Position numbers and translations under genes: made by a program
DNA from: Mesorhizobium sp. L-8-3
GTDB lineage: Bacteria > Pseudomonadota > Alphaproteobacteria > Rhizobiales > Rhizobiaceae
Assembly (NCBI RefSeq): GCF_016756615.1
Contig: NZ_AP023262.1
Location: 6,635,501 to 6,699,500 of the forward strand
DNA: 64,000 nucleotides
Direction of reading: 5' to 3'
The notes under the pieces: model-generated
What the model was told of the DNA's origin: nothing
Database searches by the model: none
What the model saw: the letters and a program-made list of their open reading frames with translations, nothing else
Shown here: piece by piece, positions 8,128 through 16,733 of the stretch
Layout: every line of letters starts with the position of its first letter
Position numbering within the stretch: position 1 is the first letter of the stretch

Positions 8128-8372
8128 AAATCCTTCGAGGCTCGCTTCGCGAGCGCCTCAGGATGCGGAACGTAGTGCCAAGCTACCCCTCATCCGACCG
8201 CGCTTCGCGCGGCCACCTTCTCCCACAAGGGGAGAAGGGAAGGCGCCTGAGGCGACGCTTCCGCTAGTCGCCGACGTTGGTGATTTGCAGAGGCGGCCAT
8301 GCCAGGCTCCGGCCTTCTCCCCTTGTGGGAGAAGGTGGCCTCGCCCGCCAGGGCGAGGTCGGATGAGGGGTG
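8128..8372. repeat. Palindromic repeats in the HPP-tdh gap
   Basis: The gap 8067-8415 has no gene. It contains a short element with GAGGCTCGCTTCGCGAGCGCCTC (as GAGGCTCGC and GCGAGCGCCTC arms, about 8138-8161). It also contains a full CCCCTCATCCGACC-type repeat with arms at 8184-8240 and about 8313-8372, like the one at 384-569. Confidence 0.85.
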
Positions 8373-8415
8373 AGCGCGACGGTCGAAGGCTGGGACCGAC
8401 GGCTCCACCCCCGCC

Positions 8416-9450
8416 CTACCAGTCCATCACCACCTTGCCGGAGTTGCCGCTCTTCATGGCTTCGAAGCCTGAGATGTAGTCGTCGACGGCGATGCGGTGG
8501 GTGATGAGGCCCGACACGTCGAGCGGGCCCTGAACCAGGGCGATCATCTTGTACCAGGTCTCGAACATCTCGCGCCCGTAGATGCCTTTCAGATGCAGCA
8601 TCTTGAAGATGACCTTGTTCCAGTCGATCTCGAAGCCGGTCGGTGCGATGCCGAGGATGGCGATCTTGCCGCCATTGTTCATGGTGTCGATCATGTCGCG
8701 GAAGGCGGCGGCCGAGCCCGACATTTCGAGGCCGATGTCGAAGCCCTCGCGCATGCCCTCCTCGCGCATCACGTCGGCGAGCTTCTCTTTCGAGGCGTCG
8801 ACGACATGGTGCACGCCAAGCTTCTTCGCCAGCGCCAGCCGCGTCGGGTTGATGTCGGTGATGACCACCTTGCGCGCGCCCACGCACTGGGCCACCAGCG
8901 CGCCCATGATGCCGATCGGCCCGGCGCCGGTGACCAGCACGTCCTCGCCGACGAGGTCGAAGGAGAGCGCGGTGTGCACGGCATTGCCGAGCGGATCGAA
9001 GATCGCGGCGATCTCGTCGGGCACATCGTCGGGGATCGGCACGACATTGTGCTGGGGGATGGCGAGATATTCGCCGAAGGCGCCGGGGCGGTTGACGCCG
9101 ACGCCGAGCGTGTTGCGGCACAGATGCCCGCGGCCGGCGCGGCAGTTGCGGCAATGGCCGCAGACGATATGCCCCTCGCCTGAGACACGCTGGCCGACCC
9201 TGTATTCGGTGACGGCCGCGCCGAAATCGGCGACGGTGCCGACGAATTCATGGCCGGTGACCATCGGCACCGGCACCGTCTTCTGCGCCCACTGGTCCCA
9301 GTTGTAGATATGGACGTCGGTGCCGCAGATCGCGGTCTTCCTGATCTTGATCAGCACGTCGTTGGGGCCGATCTCGGGGACCGGCACCTCTTCCATCCAG
9401 ATCCCCGGCTCGGCCTTTGCCTTCACGAGGGCCCGCATCATGTCGGACAT
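8416..9450 (-). CDS. tdh: L-threonine 3-dehydrogenase
   Basis: A 344-residue zinc-dependent medium-chain dehydrogenase that oxidises threonine to 2-amino-3-oxobutyrate with NAD+. The catalytic-zinc Cys lies in TAICGTDVHIYNWDQW (about 42) with GHEFVG following. The structural-zinc cysteines are in CGHCRNCRAGRGHLC (about 96-110), and the NAD-binding loop is VTGAGPIGIMGA (about 175). Length and sequence match E. coli Tdh closely. The start MSDMMRALVKA was chosen by homology; a longer frame runs into the intergenic repeat. It follows kbl on the same strand, the classic threonine-to-glycine pathway pair. Confidence 0.96.
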   Translation of the reverse strand: MSDMMRALVKAKAEPGIWMEEVPVPEIGPNDVLIKIRKTAICGTDVHIYNWDQWAQKTVPVPMVTGHEFVGTVADFGAAVTEYRVGQRVSGEGHIVCGHCRNCRAGRGHLCRNTLGVGVNRPGAFGEYLAIPQHNVVPIPDDVPDEIAAIFDPLGNAVHTALSFDLVGEDVLVTGAGPIGIMGALVAQCVGARKVVITDINPTRLALAKKLGVHHVVDASKEKLADVMREEGMREGFDIGLEMSGSAAAFRDMIDTMNNGGKIAILGIAPTGFEIDWNKVIFKMLHLKGIYGREMFETWYKMIALVQGPLDVSGLITHRIAVDDYISGFEAMKSGNSGKVVMDW

Positions 9451-9493
9451 GGAAATCTCCGGCGAAGTTCGGGTGTTGGAGCGGAGGCGTGGG

Positions 9494-9649
9494 TCACCCC
9501 CCTCTGTCCTGCCGGACATCTCCCCCTCAAGGGGGGAGATTCGCTGGCAGTCGGGCTTTCGCCAACCTTCGTCGCCGAGAGTGCACGACGCCGCCGCTGC
9601 CAATCTCCCCCCTTGAGGGGGAGATGTCCGGCAGGACAGAGGGGGGTGA
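9494..9649. repeat. Palindromic repeat inside the kbl-tdh operon
   Basis: CCCCCCTCTGTCCTGCCGG...GGGGGGAGAT at 9494-9540 is matched in reverse complement at 9603-9649, with about 60 bp between. In RNA read from the minus strand this would fold into a very long hairpin between kbl and tdh. The same element occurs at 13034-13193. Confidence 0.9.
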
Positions 9650-9678
9650 CGACCGAGGCGATCATAAAACCGTTGCTG

Positions 9679-10869
9679 CTAGCCGATCACGCCCAGTTCC
9701 CGGCCGACGGTGCCGAAGGCGCTGACGGCGCGGTCGATGTCGGCGGGGGAATGGGCGGCCGACATCTGGGTCCGGATGCGCGCCTGGCCTTTCGGCACGA
9801 CGGGGAAGGAGAAGCCGATGACATAGATGCCGTGGCCGAGCAGGCGCTGCGCCATCTCCTGCGCAAGTGCCGCGTCGCCCAGCATGACCGGGATGATCGG
9901 GTGGCCGGCGCCGGCCAGGCGGAAGCCGAGCTTCGACATGCCGGCGCGGAAGCGCTCGGCGTTGGCATAGAGCTTCTCGCGCAGGGCATCGCCCTTGCCG
10001 ATCATGTCGAGCACCTTCAGCGAGGCGCCGGCGATGGCGGGCGCCAGCGTGTTGGAGAAGAGATAGGGACGCGAGCGCTGGCGCAGCCAGTCGACCACCT
10101 CGCGCTTGCCCGAGGTGTAGCCGCCGGACGCACCGCCCAGCGCCTTGCCGAGCGTTCCGGTGAGGATGTCGACACGGCCCTCGACGCCGCAATGCTCGGG
10201 CGAGCCGCGGCCATGCCTGCCGACGAAACCGACGGCGTGGCTGTCGTCGACCATGACCATGGCGTCGTATTTTTCGGCGAGGTCGCAGACGCCCTCCAGA
10301 TTGGCGATGATGCCGTCCATGGAGAAGACGCCGTCGGTGGCGATGAGCCGGAAGCGGGCGTCGGACGCTTCCTTCAGGCGCGCCTCCAGATCGGCCATGT
10401 CGTTGTTGGCGTAGCGGTAGCGCCGGGCCTTGGAGAGCCGCACGCCGTCGATGATGGAGGCGTGGTTGAGCGCATCGGAGATGACGGCATCTTCCTCGCC
10501 GAGCAGCGTCTCGAACAGGCCGCCATTGGCGTCGAAGCAGGAGGAATAGAGGATCGTATCCTCCATGCCGAGGAAGGACGACAGCGCGGCCTCGAGTTCC
10601 TTGTGCTCCTCCTGGGTGCCGCAGATGAAACGCACCGAGGCCATACCGTAGCCGTAGCGGTCGAGCGCGGCCTTGGCGGCGGCGCGCAGTTCCTCGCTGT
10701 CGGCGAGGCCGAGATAGTTGTTGGCGCAGAAATTCAGCACCTTGCTGCCGTCGGCAATGGCGATCTCCGCCGCCTGGGTGGAAGTGATCACCCGCTCCGA
10801 CTTGTAGAGGCCCGCCGATTTCAGGCCGTCGAGCTCGGCCGAGAGATGGGAGAGGAACGCTGTGCTCAT
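9679..10869 (-). CDS. kbl: Glycine C-acetyltransferase (2-amino-3-ketobutyrate CoA ligase)
   Basis: A 396-residue PLP enzyme of the alpha-oxoamine synthase family. It splits 2-amino-3-oxobutyrate with CoA to glycine and acetyl-CoA. The PLP lysine is in TGTLGKALGGASGGY (about 243), the PLP-stacking and ring-binding residues are in SHAVGFVGRHGRG, and NFCANNYLGLA marks the N-terminal substrate region. It lies upstream of tdh on the same strand. The start MSTAFLSHL follows the long gap that carries a strong inverted repeat. Confidence 0.96.
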   Translation of the reverse strand: MSTAFLSHLSAELDGLKSAGLYKSERVITSTQAAEIAIADGSKVLNFCANNYLGLADSEELRAAAKAALDRYGYGMASVRFICGTQEEHKELEAALSSFLGMEDTILYSSCFDANGGLFETLLGEEDAVISDALNHASIIDGVRLSKARRYRYANNDMADLEARLKEASDARFRLIATDGVFSMDGIIANLEGVCDLAEKYDAMVMVDDSHAVGFVGRHGRGSPEHCGVEGRVDILTGTLGKALGGASGGYTSGKREVVDWLRQRSRPYLFSNTLAPAIAGASLKVLDMIGKGDALREKLYANAERFRAGMSKLGFRLAGAGHPIIPVMLGDAALAQEMAQRLLGHGIYVIGFSFPVVPKGQARIRTQMSAAHSPADIDRAVSAFGTVGRELGVIG

Positions 10870-10983
10870 GGGACCGGACCGCCTGGCTGGGACTCTGATC
10901 GGGACTGTCGCGCCAAGCGGCGCGAAAATCTATCGGAAATACGACCGCACGCTGTTGGGTTGGCGAGGAAGCTCGGGCGGCGC

Positions 10984-11015
10984 GGTCCTGTAAAATACTG
11001 GATTTTTACAGGACC
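10984..11015. promoter_or_regulatory. 12-bp perfect inverted repeat upstream of kbl
   Basis: GGTCCTGTAAAA (10984-10995), an 8-nt loop and TTTTACAGGACC (11004-11015). It lies about 115 bp upstream of the kbl start. It could be a regulator-binding site for the threonine-degradation operon or a stem in its leader. I see no gene in 10870-11618. Confidence 0.5.
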
Positions 11016-11210
11016 GGGCCTGTTTTGGGCGTACCCTCGGAAGCGCATGCTCAAAAAGAAAAACCGCCGCGATGGGATCGGGCGGGCGCAACTGTCCGAA
11101 AGTGAAACTTCGGGTCAATAAATCGGGGATTGTCGGGGGATTGTCAATGGGGCCAAGCGTGGCGACAGCGATAGATTTGGCAAGCTTCGGCGAGCGCGGT
11201 GCGCTGCAGA

Positions 11211-11575
11211 CCCCTCATCCGACCTCGCTTCGCGAGGCCACCACCCGGGGTGGAGCCACGGGTCTCCACCCGTCCTTTGGACCCCACAAGGGGAGAAGGC
11301 GGGAGCCTGCGGCGGCGCTTCTGCCAATCCCGGCAGGCGCAGGCGCAACATACCCCTCATCCGACCTCGCTTCGCGAGGCCACCACCCGGGGTGGAGCCA
11401 CGGGTCTCCACCCGTCCTTCGGACCCCACAAGGGGAGAAGGGAACGCCTGCAGCAAGGTCTCGGCCAACCATCGACGTTGCTGATTTGCAGAGCCTGCGA
11501 CGCCAAGCTCCGGCCTTCTCCCCTTGTGGGAGAAGGTGGCCTCGCCCGCAAGGGCGAGGTCGGATGAGGGGTAAT
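11211..11575. repeat. Compound CCCCTCATCCGACC-type repeat, two direct units and one inverted
   Basis: Two near-identical units of about 90 bp start at about 11211 and 11351. Each opens CCCCTCATCCGACCTCGC and carries an inserted CCACCCGGGGTGGAGCC...GGTCTCCACCCGTCC segment that is absent from the copies at 384 and 8184. A third unit, inverted and lacking that insert, ends at about 11575. The element sits between kbl and the glutaryl-CoA dehydrogenase gene. Confidence 0.85.
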
Positions 11576-11618
11576 CCCCGTCCGCTCAGCCCTGCCCCTT
11601 CGGAAGCCAGCCGCGGCC

Positions 11619-12821
11619 TCAGAAGAACGCCTGCAATCCGGTCTGGGCGCGGCCGAGGATGAGGGCATGGACGTCGTGGGTGCCTTCGTAGGTGTTGACC
11701 GTCTCCAGGTTCTGCGCGTGCCGCATCACGTGGTAGCCGATCTGGATGCCGTTGCCGCCATGCATGTCGCGAGCCTGGCGGGCGATGTCCAGCGCCTTGC
11801 CGCAATTGTTGCGCTTCACGATCGAGATCATCTCCGGCGCGAACCGGCCCTCGTCCATCAGCCGCCCGACCCGCAGCGAGCCCTGCAGCCCGAGCGCGAT
11901 CTCGGTCTGCATGTCGGCCAGCTTCTTCTGGAAAAGCTGCGTCTGCGCCAACGGCCTGCCGAACTGCTTGCGGTCGAGGCCGTATTGGCGGGCGCGGTGC
12001 CAGCAGTCCTCCGCCGCGCCCATCGCCCCCCAGGAGATGCCGTAGCGCGCCCGGTTCAGGCAGCCGAACGGGCCCTTCAGCCCCGACACATTGGGCAGCA
12101 GCGCATCCTCCGACACCTCGACGCCCTCCATCACCACCTCGCCGGTGATCGAGGCCCTCAGCGACAGCTTGCCGCCGATCTTCGGCGCCGACAGGCCCTT
12201 CATGCCCTTGTCAAGCACAAAACCGCGGATCTGGTCGCCATGGGCGGCCGACTTCGCCCACACCACGAAGACATCGGCGATCGGCGCGTTGGAGATCCAC
12301 ATCTTGGAGCCGGAGAGCCGATAGCCGCCCGAAATCTTCTCGGCCCTCGTCTTCATGCCGCCGGGGTCCGAGCCGGCATCGGGCTCGGTCAGGCCGAAGC
12401 AGCCGATCCATTCGCCGCTCGCCAGCTTCGGCAGGTATTTCTTGCGCTGCTCCTCCGAGCCATAGGCATGGATCGGATACATCACCAGCGAGGACTGCAC
12501 GCTCATCATCGAGCGGTAGCCCGAGTCGATGCGCTCCACTTCCCGCGCGACCAGCCCGTAGGAGACGTAGCCGGCGCCGACGCCGCCATATTCTTCCGGA
12601 ATGGTGACGCCGAGCAGGCCGGCCGCGCCCATCTCGCGGAAGATCTCCGGATCGGTCTTCTCCTCCAGATAGGCCTGTTCGACGCGCGGCGCGAGCTTGT
12701 CGGCGGCAAAGGCCGCCGCCGCATCGCGGATCATCCGCTCGTCCTCGCTCAACTGGTCGTCCAGCAGGAACGGATCGTTCCAGACGAAGGAGGCCTTGCC
12801 GGCCTTGCTGTCGATGTCCAT
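11619..12821 (-). CDS. gcdH: Glutaryl-CoA dehydrogenase
   Basis: A 400-residue acyl-CoA dehydrogenase of the glutaryl-CoA type. It oxidatively decarboxylates glutaryl-CoA to crotonyl-CoA in lysine and tryptophan breakdown. Family marks are WNDPFLLDDQLSEDERMIRD near the N-terminus, GCFGLTEPDAGSDPGGM, CLNRARYGISWGAMGAAE and the catalytic Glu in NTYEGTHDVHALILGRAQTG at the C-terminus. The start MDIDSKAGKASF was chosen by homology. It stands alone; no other lysine-degradation gene is in the window. Confidence 0.93.
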   Translation of the reverse strand: MDIDSKAGKASFVWNDPFLLDDQLSEDERMIRDAAAAFAADKLAPRVEQAYLEEKTDPEIFREMGAAGLLGVTIPEEYGGVGAGYVSYGLVAREVERIDSGYRSMMSVQSSLVMYPIHAYGSEEQRKKYLPKLASGEWIGCFGLTEPDAGSDPGGMKTRAEKISGGYRLSGSKMWISNAPIADVFVVWAKSAAHGDQIRGFVLDKGMKGLSAPKIGGKLSLRASITGEVVMEGVEVSEDALLPNVSGLKGPFGCLNRARYGISWGAMGAAEDCWHRARQYGLDRKQFGRPLAQTQLFQKKLADMQTEIALGLQGSLRVGRLMDEGRFAPEMISIVKRNNCGKALDIARQARDMHGGNGIQIGYHVMRHAQNLETVNTYEGTHDVHALILGRAQTGLQAFF

Positions 12822-13033
12822 TGCAAAATCCGATGCTTTCCAGGGAGGCGGCATTTTAGGGCATCCCGCGCGGAAGTGTGTAGCGCTTTTGCGATGACGC
12901 CATGCGAAAAAGTGGAGAAGTCGGGCGAACGGCCGCGCCGCGCTTCGGGCCGGAAAGTGCCGCTTGCTCTTGCGCCGCACGGTATTTCAGGGACGTAAGA
13001 AGGACTTCACAGTACACGACTGGCCAAGCGGGA

Positions 13034-13193
13034 TACCCCCCTCTGTCCTGCCGGACATCTCCCCCTCAAGGGGGGAGATCGGCTGGCCGCCTAGGTTTCG
13101 CCAATCGTCTACGCCGCAGAACCAGGTGCCGCCGTGCGGGTTAGCGAATCTCCCCCCTTGAGGGGGAGATGTCCGGCAGGACAGAGGGGGGTG
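13034..13193. repeat. Palindromic repeat (CTGTCCTGCCGGACATC type)
   Basis: ACCCCCCTCTGTCCTGCCGG...GGGGGGAGAT at 13034-13079 is matched in reverse complement at 13147-13192. It is the same family as 9494-9649 and as the copy split by the IS. The gap 12822-13311 holds no gene apart from this. Confidence 0.9.
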
Positions 13194-13311
13194 CAGCCGC
13201 GCCGCCCGTTCCACCATGGCGACCTCCCTCTTCGGCGCCGACCGGCTTGCTTGCGGGCAAGGCTGTGCTACCCATTCAATGGGCGGTAGCATGTCACTGG
13301 AGGAGAACCGC

Positions 13312-14202
13312 ATGCCGAAGACCAGACTGTCCCTCGTTGCCGCCGCAGCCGCGGCGTTTTTCATGAGCGCATCATCCGGCCAGGCCGCGGAGAAGACCAT
13401 CGACTTCCCGGTCGACGGCCAGAAGGTGGTCGGCACGCTGGCGCTGCCCGACGGCGTCTCCAACCCGCCTGTCATCCTGCTGCTGCACGGCTTCACCGGC
13501 AAACGCGACGAACTGGAAATCCCGTCGGTGAAGGAAGGCATCTTCCAGCGGGCGGCGCGGATGTGGGCGGACAAGGGCATCGCCAGCCTGCGCATCGATT
13601 TCCGCGGCAGCGGCGAGAGCGAGGGCAAGTTCGAGGACACCACGCTGGGCGGCCAGGTGAAGGACGCGCTCGCCGCGCTCGATTTCCTGGCCAATGGCAA
13701 CGAGGTCGACGACGACCGCATGGCGGTGGTGGGCTGGAGCATGGGCGGCGCCGTCGCCTCGGCCGTCGCCGGCCGCACGGACTACGACCTGCGCTCGGTC
13801 GCGCTGTGGGCGCCCGGCTCCAACATGCCGGCGGCGATGGCCCTGCTGCTCGGCGCCGAGACGATGAAGAAGGGGCTGGCGGCCGGCGACACGGCGATCC
13901 CGATCAAGCTGCCCTGGGGCGCGGAGATCTCGCTGAAGGGGGCCTTCTTCGAGAGCCTCTATGCGATAGACCCTGTCGCCGAGATGGAGGAGTTCGACGA
14001 GCCGCTGCTGGTGGCCGTCGGCACCAAGGACGACGTCGTCTATCCGCAGCCGATCGCCGGCCAGATCCTGCTCGACTATCACGAGGGGCCGGAGGAACTG
14101 TGGGTGCGGCCAATGGACCATGTGTTCAACGCCTTCCAGGGCACCGACATGGTCGACGAGCTGATCACCAAGACCGGCGAGTTCATCCAGGCCAAGTTCT
14201 GA
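13312..14202 (+). CDS. Secreted alpha/beta hydrolase (dienelactone-hydrolase-like)
   Basis: A 296-residue protein with a clear signal peptide: MPKTRLSLVAAAAAAFF...SGQAA, cleavage near residue 27. A periplasmic location is therefore expected. The alpha/beta hydrolase marks are the oxyanion loop LLLHGFTG, the nucleophile elbow GWSMGG (Ser about 143), an acid near VGTKDDVVYP and the late His in MDHVFNAF. The start is fixed by GGAGGAG 7 bp upstream; an upstream in-frame ATG would bury the signal peptide. Substrate is unknown. Confidence 0.9.
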   Translation: MPKTRLSLVAAAAAAFFMSASSGQAAEKTIDFPVDGQKVVGTLALPDGVSNPPVILLLHGFTGKRDELEIPSVKEGIFQRAARMWADKGIASLRIDFRGSGESEGKFEDTTLGGQVKDALAALDFLANGNEVDDDRMAVVGWSMGGAVASAVAGRTDYDLRSVALWAPGSNMPAAMALLLGAETMKKGLAAGDTAIPIKLPWGAEISLKGAFFESLYAIDPVAEMEEFDEPLLVAVGTKDDVVYPQPIAGQILLDYHEGPEELWVRPMDHVFNAFQGTDMVDELITKTGEFIQAKF

Positions 14203-14215
14203 CTGGGGCAACGGT

Positions 14216-14403
14216 ATGACGGTAGTACTCGCGATCCTCGCTCCGCTCTGCGCCTCGGCCCCCGCTGCGGCGGCCGAGCGCATCGTCTATCTCACCTTCG
14301 ACGACCGCCCCGGCCCGGCACATCCATCATCCTCGACGTGATCGAGAGCGAAAACGTGCCGGCCGCCTTGTGGGGCGGCCACGCCGCCAGGACACTGGCG
14401 TGA
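14216..14403 (+). pseudogene. Decayed polysaccharide deacetylase (NodB-like) fragment
   Basis: The first frame reads a signal peptide and then AERIVYLTFDDRPGP, the start of a polysaccharide deacetylase domain. It runs into a stop at 14339-14341. Resuming one base off at about 14317 gives TSIILDVIESENVPA, the expected continuation, up to a stop at 14401. So a single-base loss frameshifts the gene, and everything past about 60 residues is absent. The DD of the metal site is kept; the usual G after it is R. The gap up to 14561 holds no other recognisable gene. Confidence 0.7.
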
Positions 14404-14561
14404 TCCGTCACTGGAACGCAGCCGCGACCTGAAGAAACGGGCGCGGTTCGAGCAACGCAGCGAGACGGAACGCAACGAAAGCCAACGGCGCTCAGCGCTG
14501 CCAAAAGGATTCGTGCTCCTAACAGGCGGCCGACCAATGGGTGTCATCGTAATTCGAATTT

Positions 14562-16322
14562 TCAGTCCGGAAGCCCAGCTAACAAGAGGCCCGTGCTGAT
14601 CCTATCGAGGTCGGCTTGGTTTTGAAACGGCAGCCTGCCAAGGTGATCTGCGAGGGAGTATCGCGGGTTTATCATCATTAGCTCATGCCAAACGCCGCGC
14701 GCTTCGTCGATCTTCCCAAGATGGCCAAGTGACGAGGCAAGAAAAGCGCGTGATAGATCGGTCTTCGGTGCCAGGCGTATTCGCTCGCGAAACGCCGACG
14801 CAGCAGCCTCATATTGTTCGGCCACCAGATAGGCCGAGCCAAGAAAATGTGTGTACTGTTGCGTGAAGATCGGGTCCAGGCGAATGGCGCGCTCGATATA
14901 GGGAACTCCCGCGATCGGTTGACCTAGATAAACATCGACGAGACCCCGGGTACCGTAGGCAAGTGCATAGTTCGGATTTAGGACCAACGCTTTTTCGGTT
15001 TCGGCCTTTGCCCTGGCGAGGTTTCGCTTCCACGTTTCGACAACTGCCATAGTGTAGTGAGCATAAGGGTCGTTTGGGCCTTTTTCGACCGCTTCTGTGG
15101 CAAAGTGCGAAGCCACGTCGAGTGCATCCAGCGCACCAGTCCAATGGTTCTGAAAATCGAGGCAGTGAGCCATACTTAATCCGGCATAAGGCTGCGCGAA
15201 ACCGGGATCGAGCTCGATTGCGCGCCTCAGGGTCGCGACGATTTGATCAAAGACTTCGCGATCCTTTTTTGATCCGAGCAGCAACTCTCGACCGCGAAGG
15301 AACAGGTCGTGCGCCTGTATGTTGCTAGCGCGGCTTCCACTCAGATGCGTCTCCTCGGCGGGCTGAAGTTTGATCTTGAGGGCATCGACAATTCGGCGGG
15401 TAACCTCATCCTGAAGCTCAAAAATATCGGTCAGGTCGCGATCGAAACGCTCTGCCCACCGATGGCCGCCAGTAGCGGTGTCTATCAGCTGGGCAGTGAT
15501 ACGGATGCGGTCTCCGGCTCGGCGAACCGATCCTTCAAGCACCGATGCCACGCCGAGTTCTCTCCCAACGACGCGGATGTCGGGACTTTTGTTTTTGTAG
15601 GCAAAGCTGGAGTTTCGCGCCACTACCATCAGGCCGGCAATTCTGGAAAGGTCGGTGATGATGTCTTCCGTGATGCCATCGGAGAAATACTCCTGCTCCG
15701 GATCACCACTCATGTTGTTAAATGGCAGGACGGCGATCGAGGCGCCTTCATTGGCTAGTGCTTTTGGCGAGGATCGACCTTGCGCTGTTCGGGGGGAATA
15801 AGGGTCAGCGAAGAGGATGAGATCGAAAATACGAACCGGCCGATCGATGTTTTTCAGCATCTGTTCGCCGGTATCTTCGAAGGCGAGATCGAGCCGGTTC
15901 GCCACACTGTCCCGCACCGCACCGGAAACGGCGACGCCACCCGGCTTCGCAACACTCTCAATGCGTGCAGCTACATTGACCCCGTCGCCAAATATGTCGT
16001 TGTCTTCGAAGATGACATCGCCTAGGTGCACACCAATACGGAACTCGATGCGCCGCTCCTCTGGCGTGTCGACATTACGTTCGCACATTCGGCGCTGAAT
16101 CTCGGCCGCACAAGTTACCGCATTCACAACGCTAGGGAACTCGGCGAGCATTCCGTCACCGGTGAGTTTGACGATGCGACCCTGGTGTTCGGCGATTTTG
16201 CGGTCGGCCACCTCGCTGCGATGCGCTTTCAGCGCCGACAGTGTGCCTGACTCATCAAGACCCATGAGTCGGCTATAACCGACAACATCGGCGGCCAGTA
16301 TTGCGGTGAGGCGGCGTTCCAT
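14562..16322 (-). CDS. Class III adenylate/guanylate cyclase with TPR repeats
   Basis: A 586-residue protein. Residues 1-170 form a class III nucleotide cyclase domain: metal Asp in ILAADVVGYSRLM, KLTGDGMLAEF with the second Asp, and the transition-state Asn/Arg in FGDGVNVAARIES. The middle (about 195-320) has SIAVLPFNNMSGD...GITEDIITDLS, a TolB/FlgO-like domain usual in this architecture. The C-terminal part holds several TPR-like units (for example RAIELDPGFAQPYAGLS and RAIRLDPIF). No membrane segment is obvious. A TTG seven codons upstream is an alternative start. The substrate (ATP or GTP) is not certain. Confidence 0.9.
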   Translation of the reverse strand: MERRLTAILAADVVGYSRLMGLDESGTLSALKAHRSEVADRKIAEHQGRIVKLTGDGMLAEFPSVVNAVTCAAEIQRRMCERNVDTPEERRIEFRIGVHLGDVIFEDNDIFGDGVNVAARIESVAKPGGVAVSGAVRDSVANRLDLAFEDTGEQMLKNIDRPVRIFDLILFADPYSPRTAQGRSSPKALANEGASIAVLPFNNMSGDPEQEYFSDGITEDIITDLSRIAGLMVVARNSSFAYKNKSPDIRVVGRELGVASVLEGSVRRAGDRIRITAQLIDTATGGHRWAERFDRDLTDIFELQDEVTRRIVDALKIKLQPAEETHLSGSRASNIQAHDLFLRGRELLLGSKKDREVFDQIVATLRRAIELDPGFAQPYAGLSMAHCLDFQNHWTGALDALDVASHFATEAVEKGPNDPYAHYTMAVVETWKRNLARAKAETEKALVLNPNYALAYGTRGLVDVYLGQPIAGVPYIERAIRLDPIFTQQYTHFLGSAYLVAEQYEAAASAFRERIRLAPKTDLSRAFLASSLGHLGKIDEARGVWHELMMINPRYSLADHLGRLPFQNQADLDRISTGLLLAGLPD

Positions 16323-16733
16323 AACTGTGTCTGCTGTTTTCAAACTACCGGCGCATCAGTTACTTCGCACAGATGGGGTTTTGGGTCGATCACATATCAA
16401 GCAACGAACAGACCGAGAAGGAATCGTAAGTCAGCCGTTGATCGTCTCAACGAAGACGAAGGTGCTGGTGGTCTAAAGCCCGCAATTCTGTGCCACGAGG
16501 AAACGAAAGTTTCGCCGTTCCGTGAATTCCCGAGTTGCTAGCTTGGCCCATGTCAGCTTTTGCGGTCGCAAAGGAGAGCTGAATGGCTGATATGCGGCGC
16601 ACACCGGCCGGGTCGGCGCCCTCGTTGGGCCGAGATAGGCAGCGCAGGTGCCTCCATTGTTCTTCCGAGCGTACGAAATGCGGCTGCGACGGCGCCGGCG
16701 AGTTCGCCAAGATGGCGCGCGTTCCGGAACATC
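16323..16733. other. Gene-free gap, 411 bp
   Basis: The stretch upstream of the cyclase gene has no convincing coding frame on either strand and no strong palindrome. It must carry the cyclase promoter. GC content looks lower near 16340-16450 than in the flanking genes. Confidence 0.4.

Noticed and set aside
7407..8267. 286-residue plus-strand frame
   Set aside because: Antisense to the HPP membrane protein and continues into the palindromic repeat.
10866..11054. Short leader ORF upstream of kbl (62 residues, minus strand)
   Set aside because: No Thr-rich run or good ribosome-binding site, so it is not supported as an attenuator peptide.
9250..11121. 623-residue plus-strand frame
   Set aside because: Antisense to kbl and the start of tdh and runs through the palindromic repeat.
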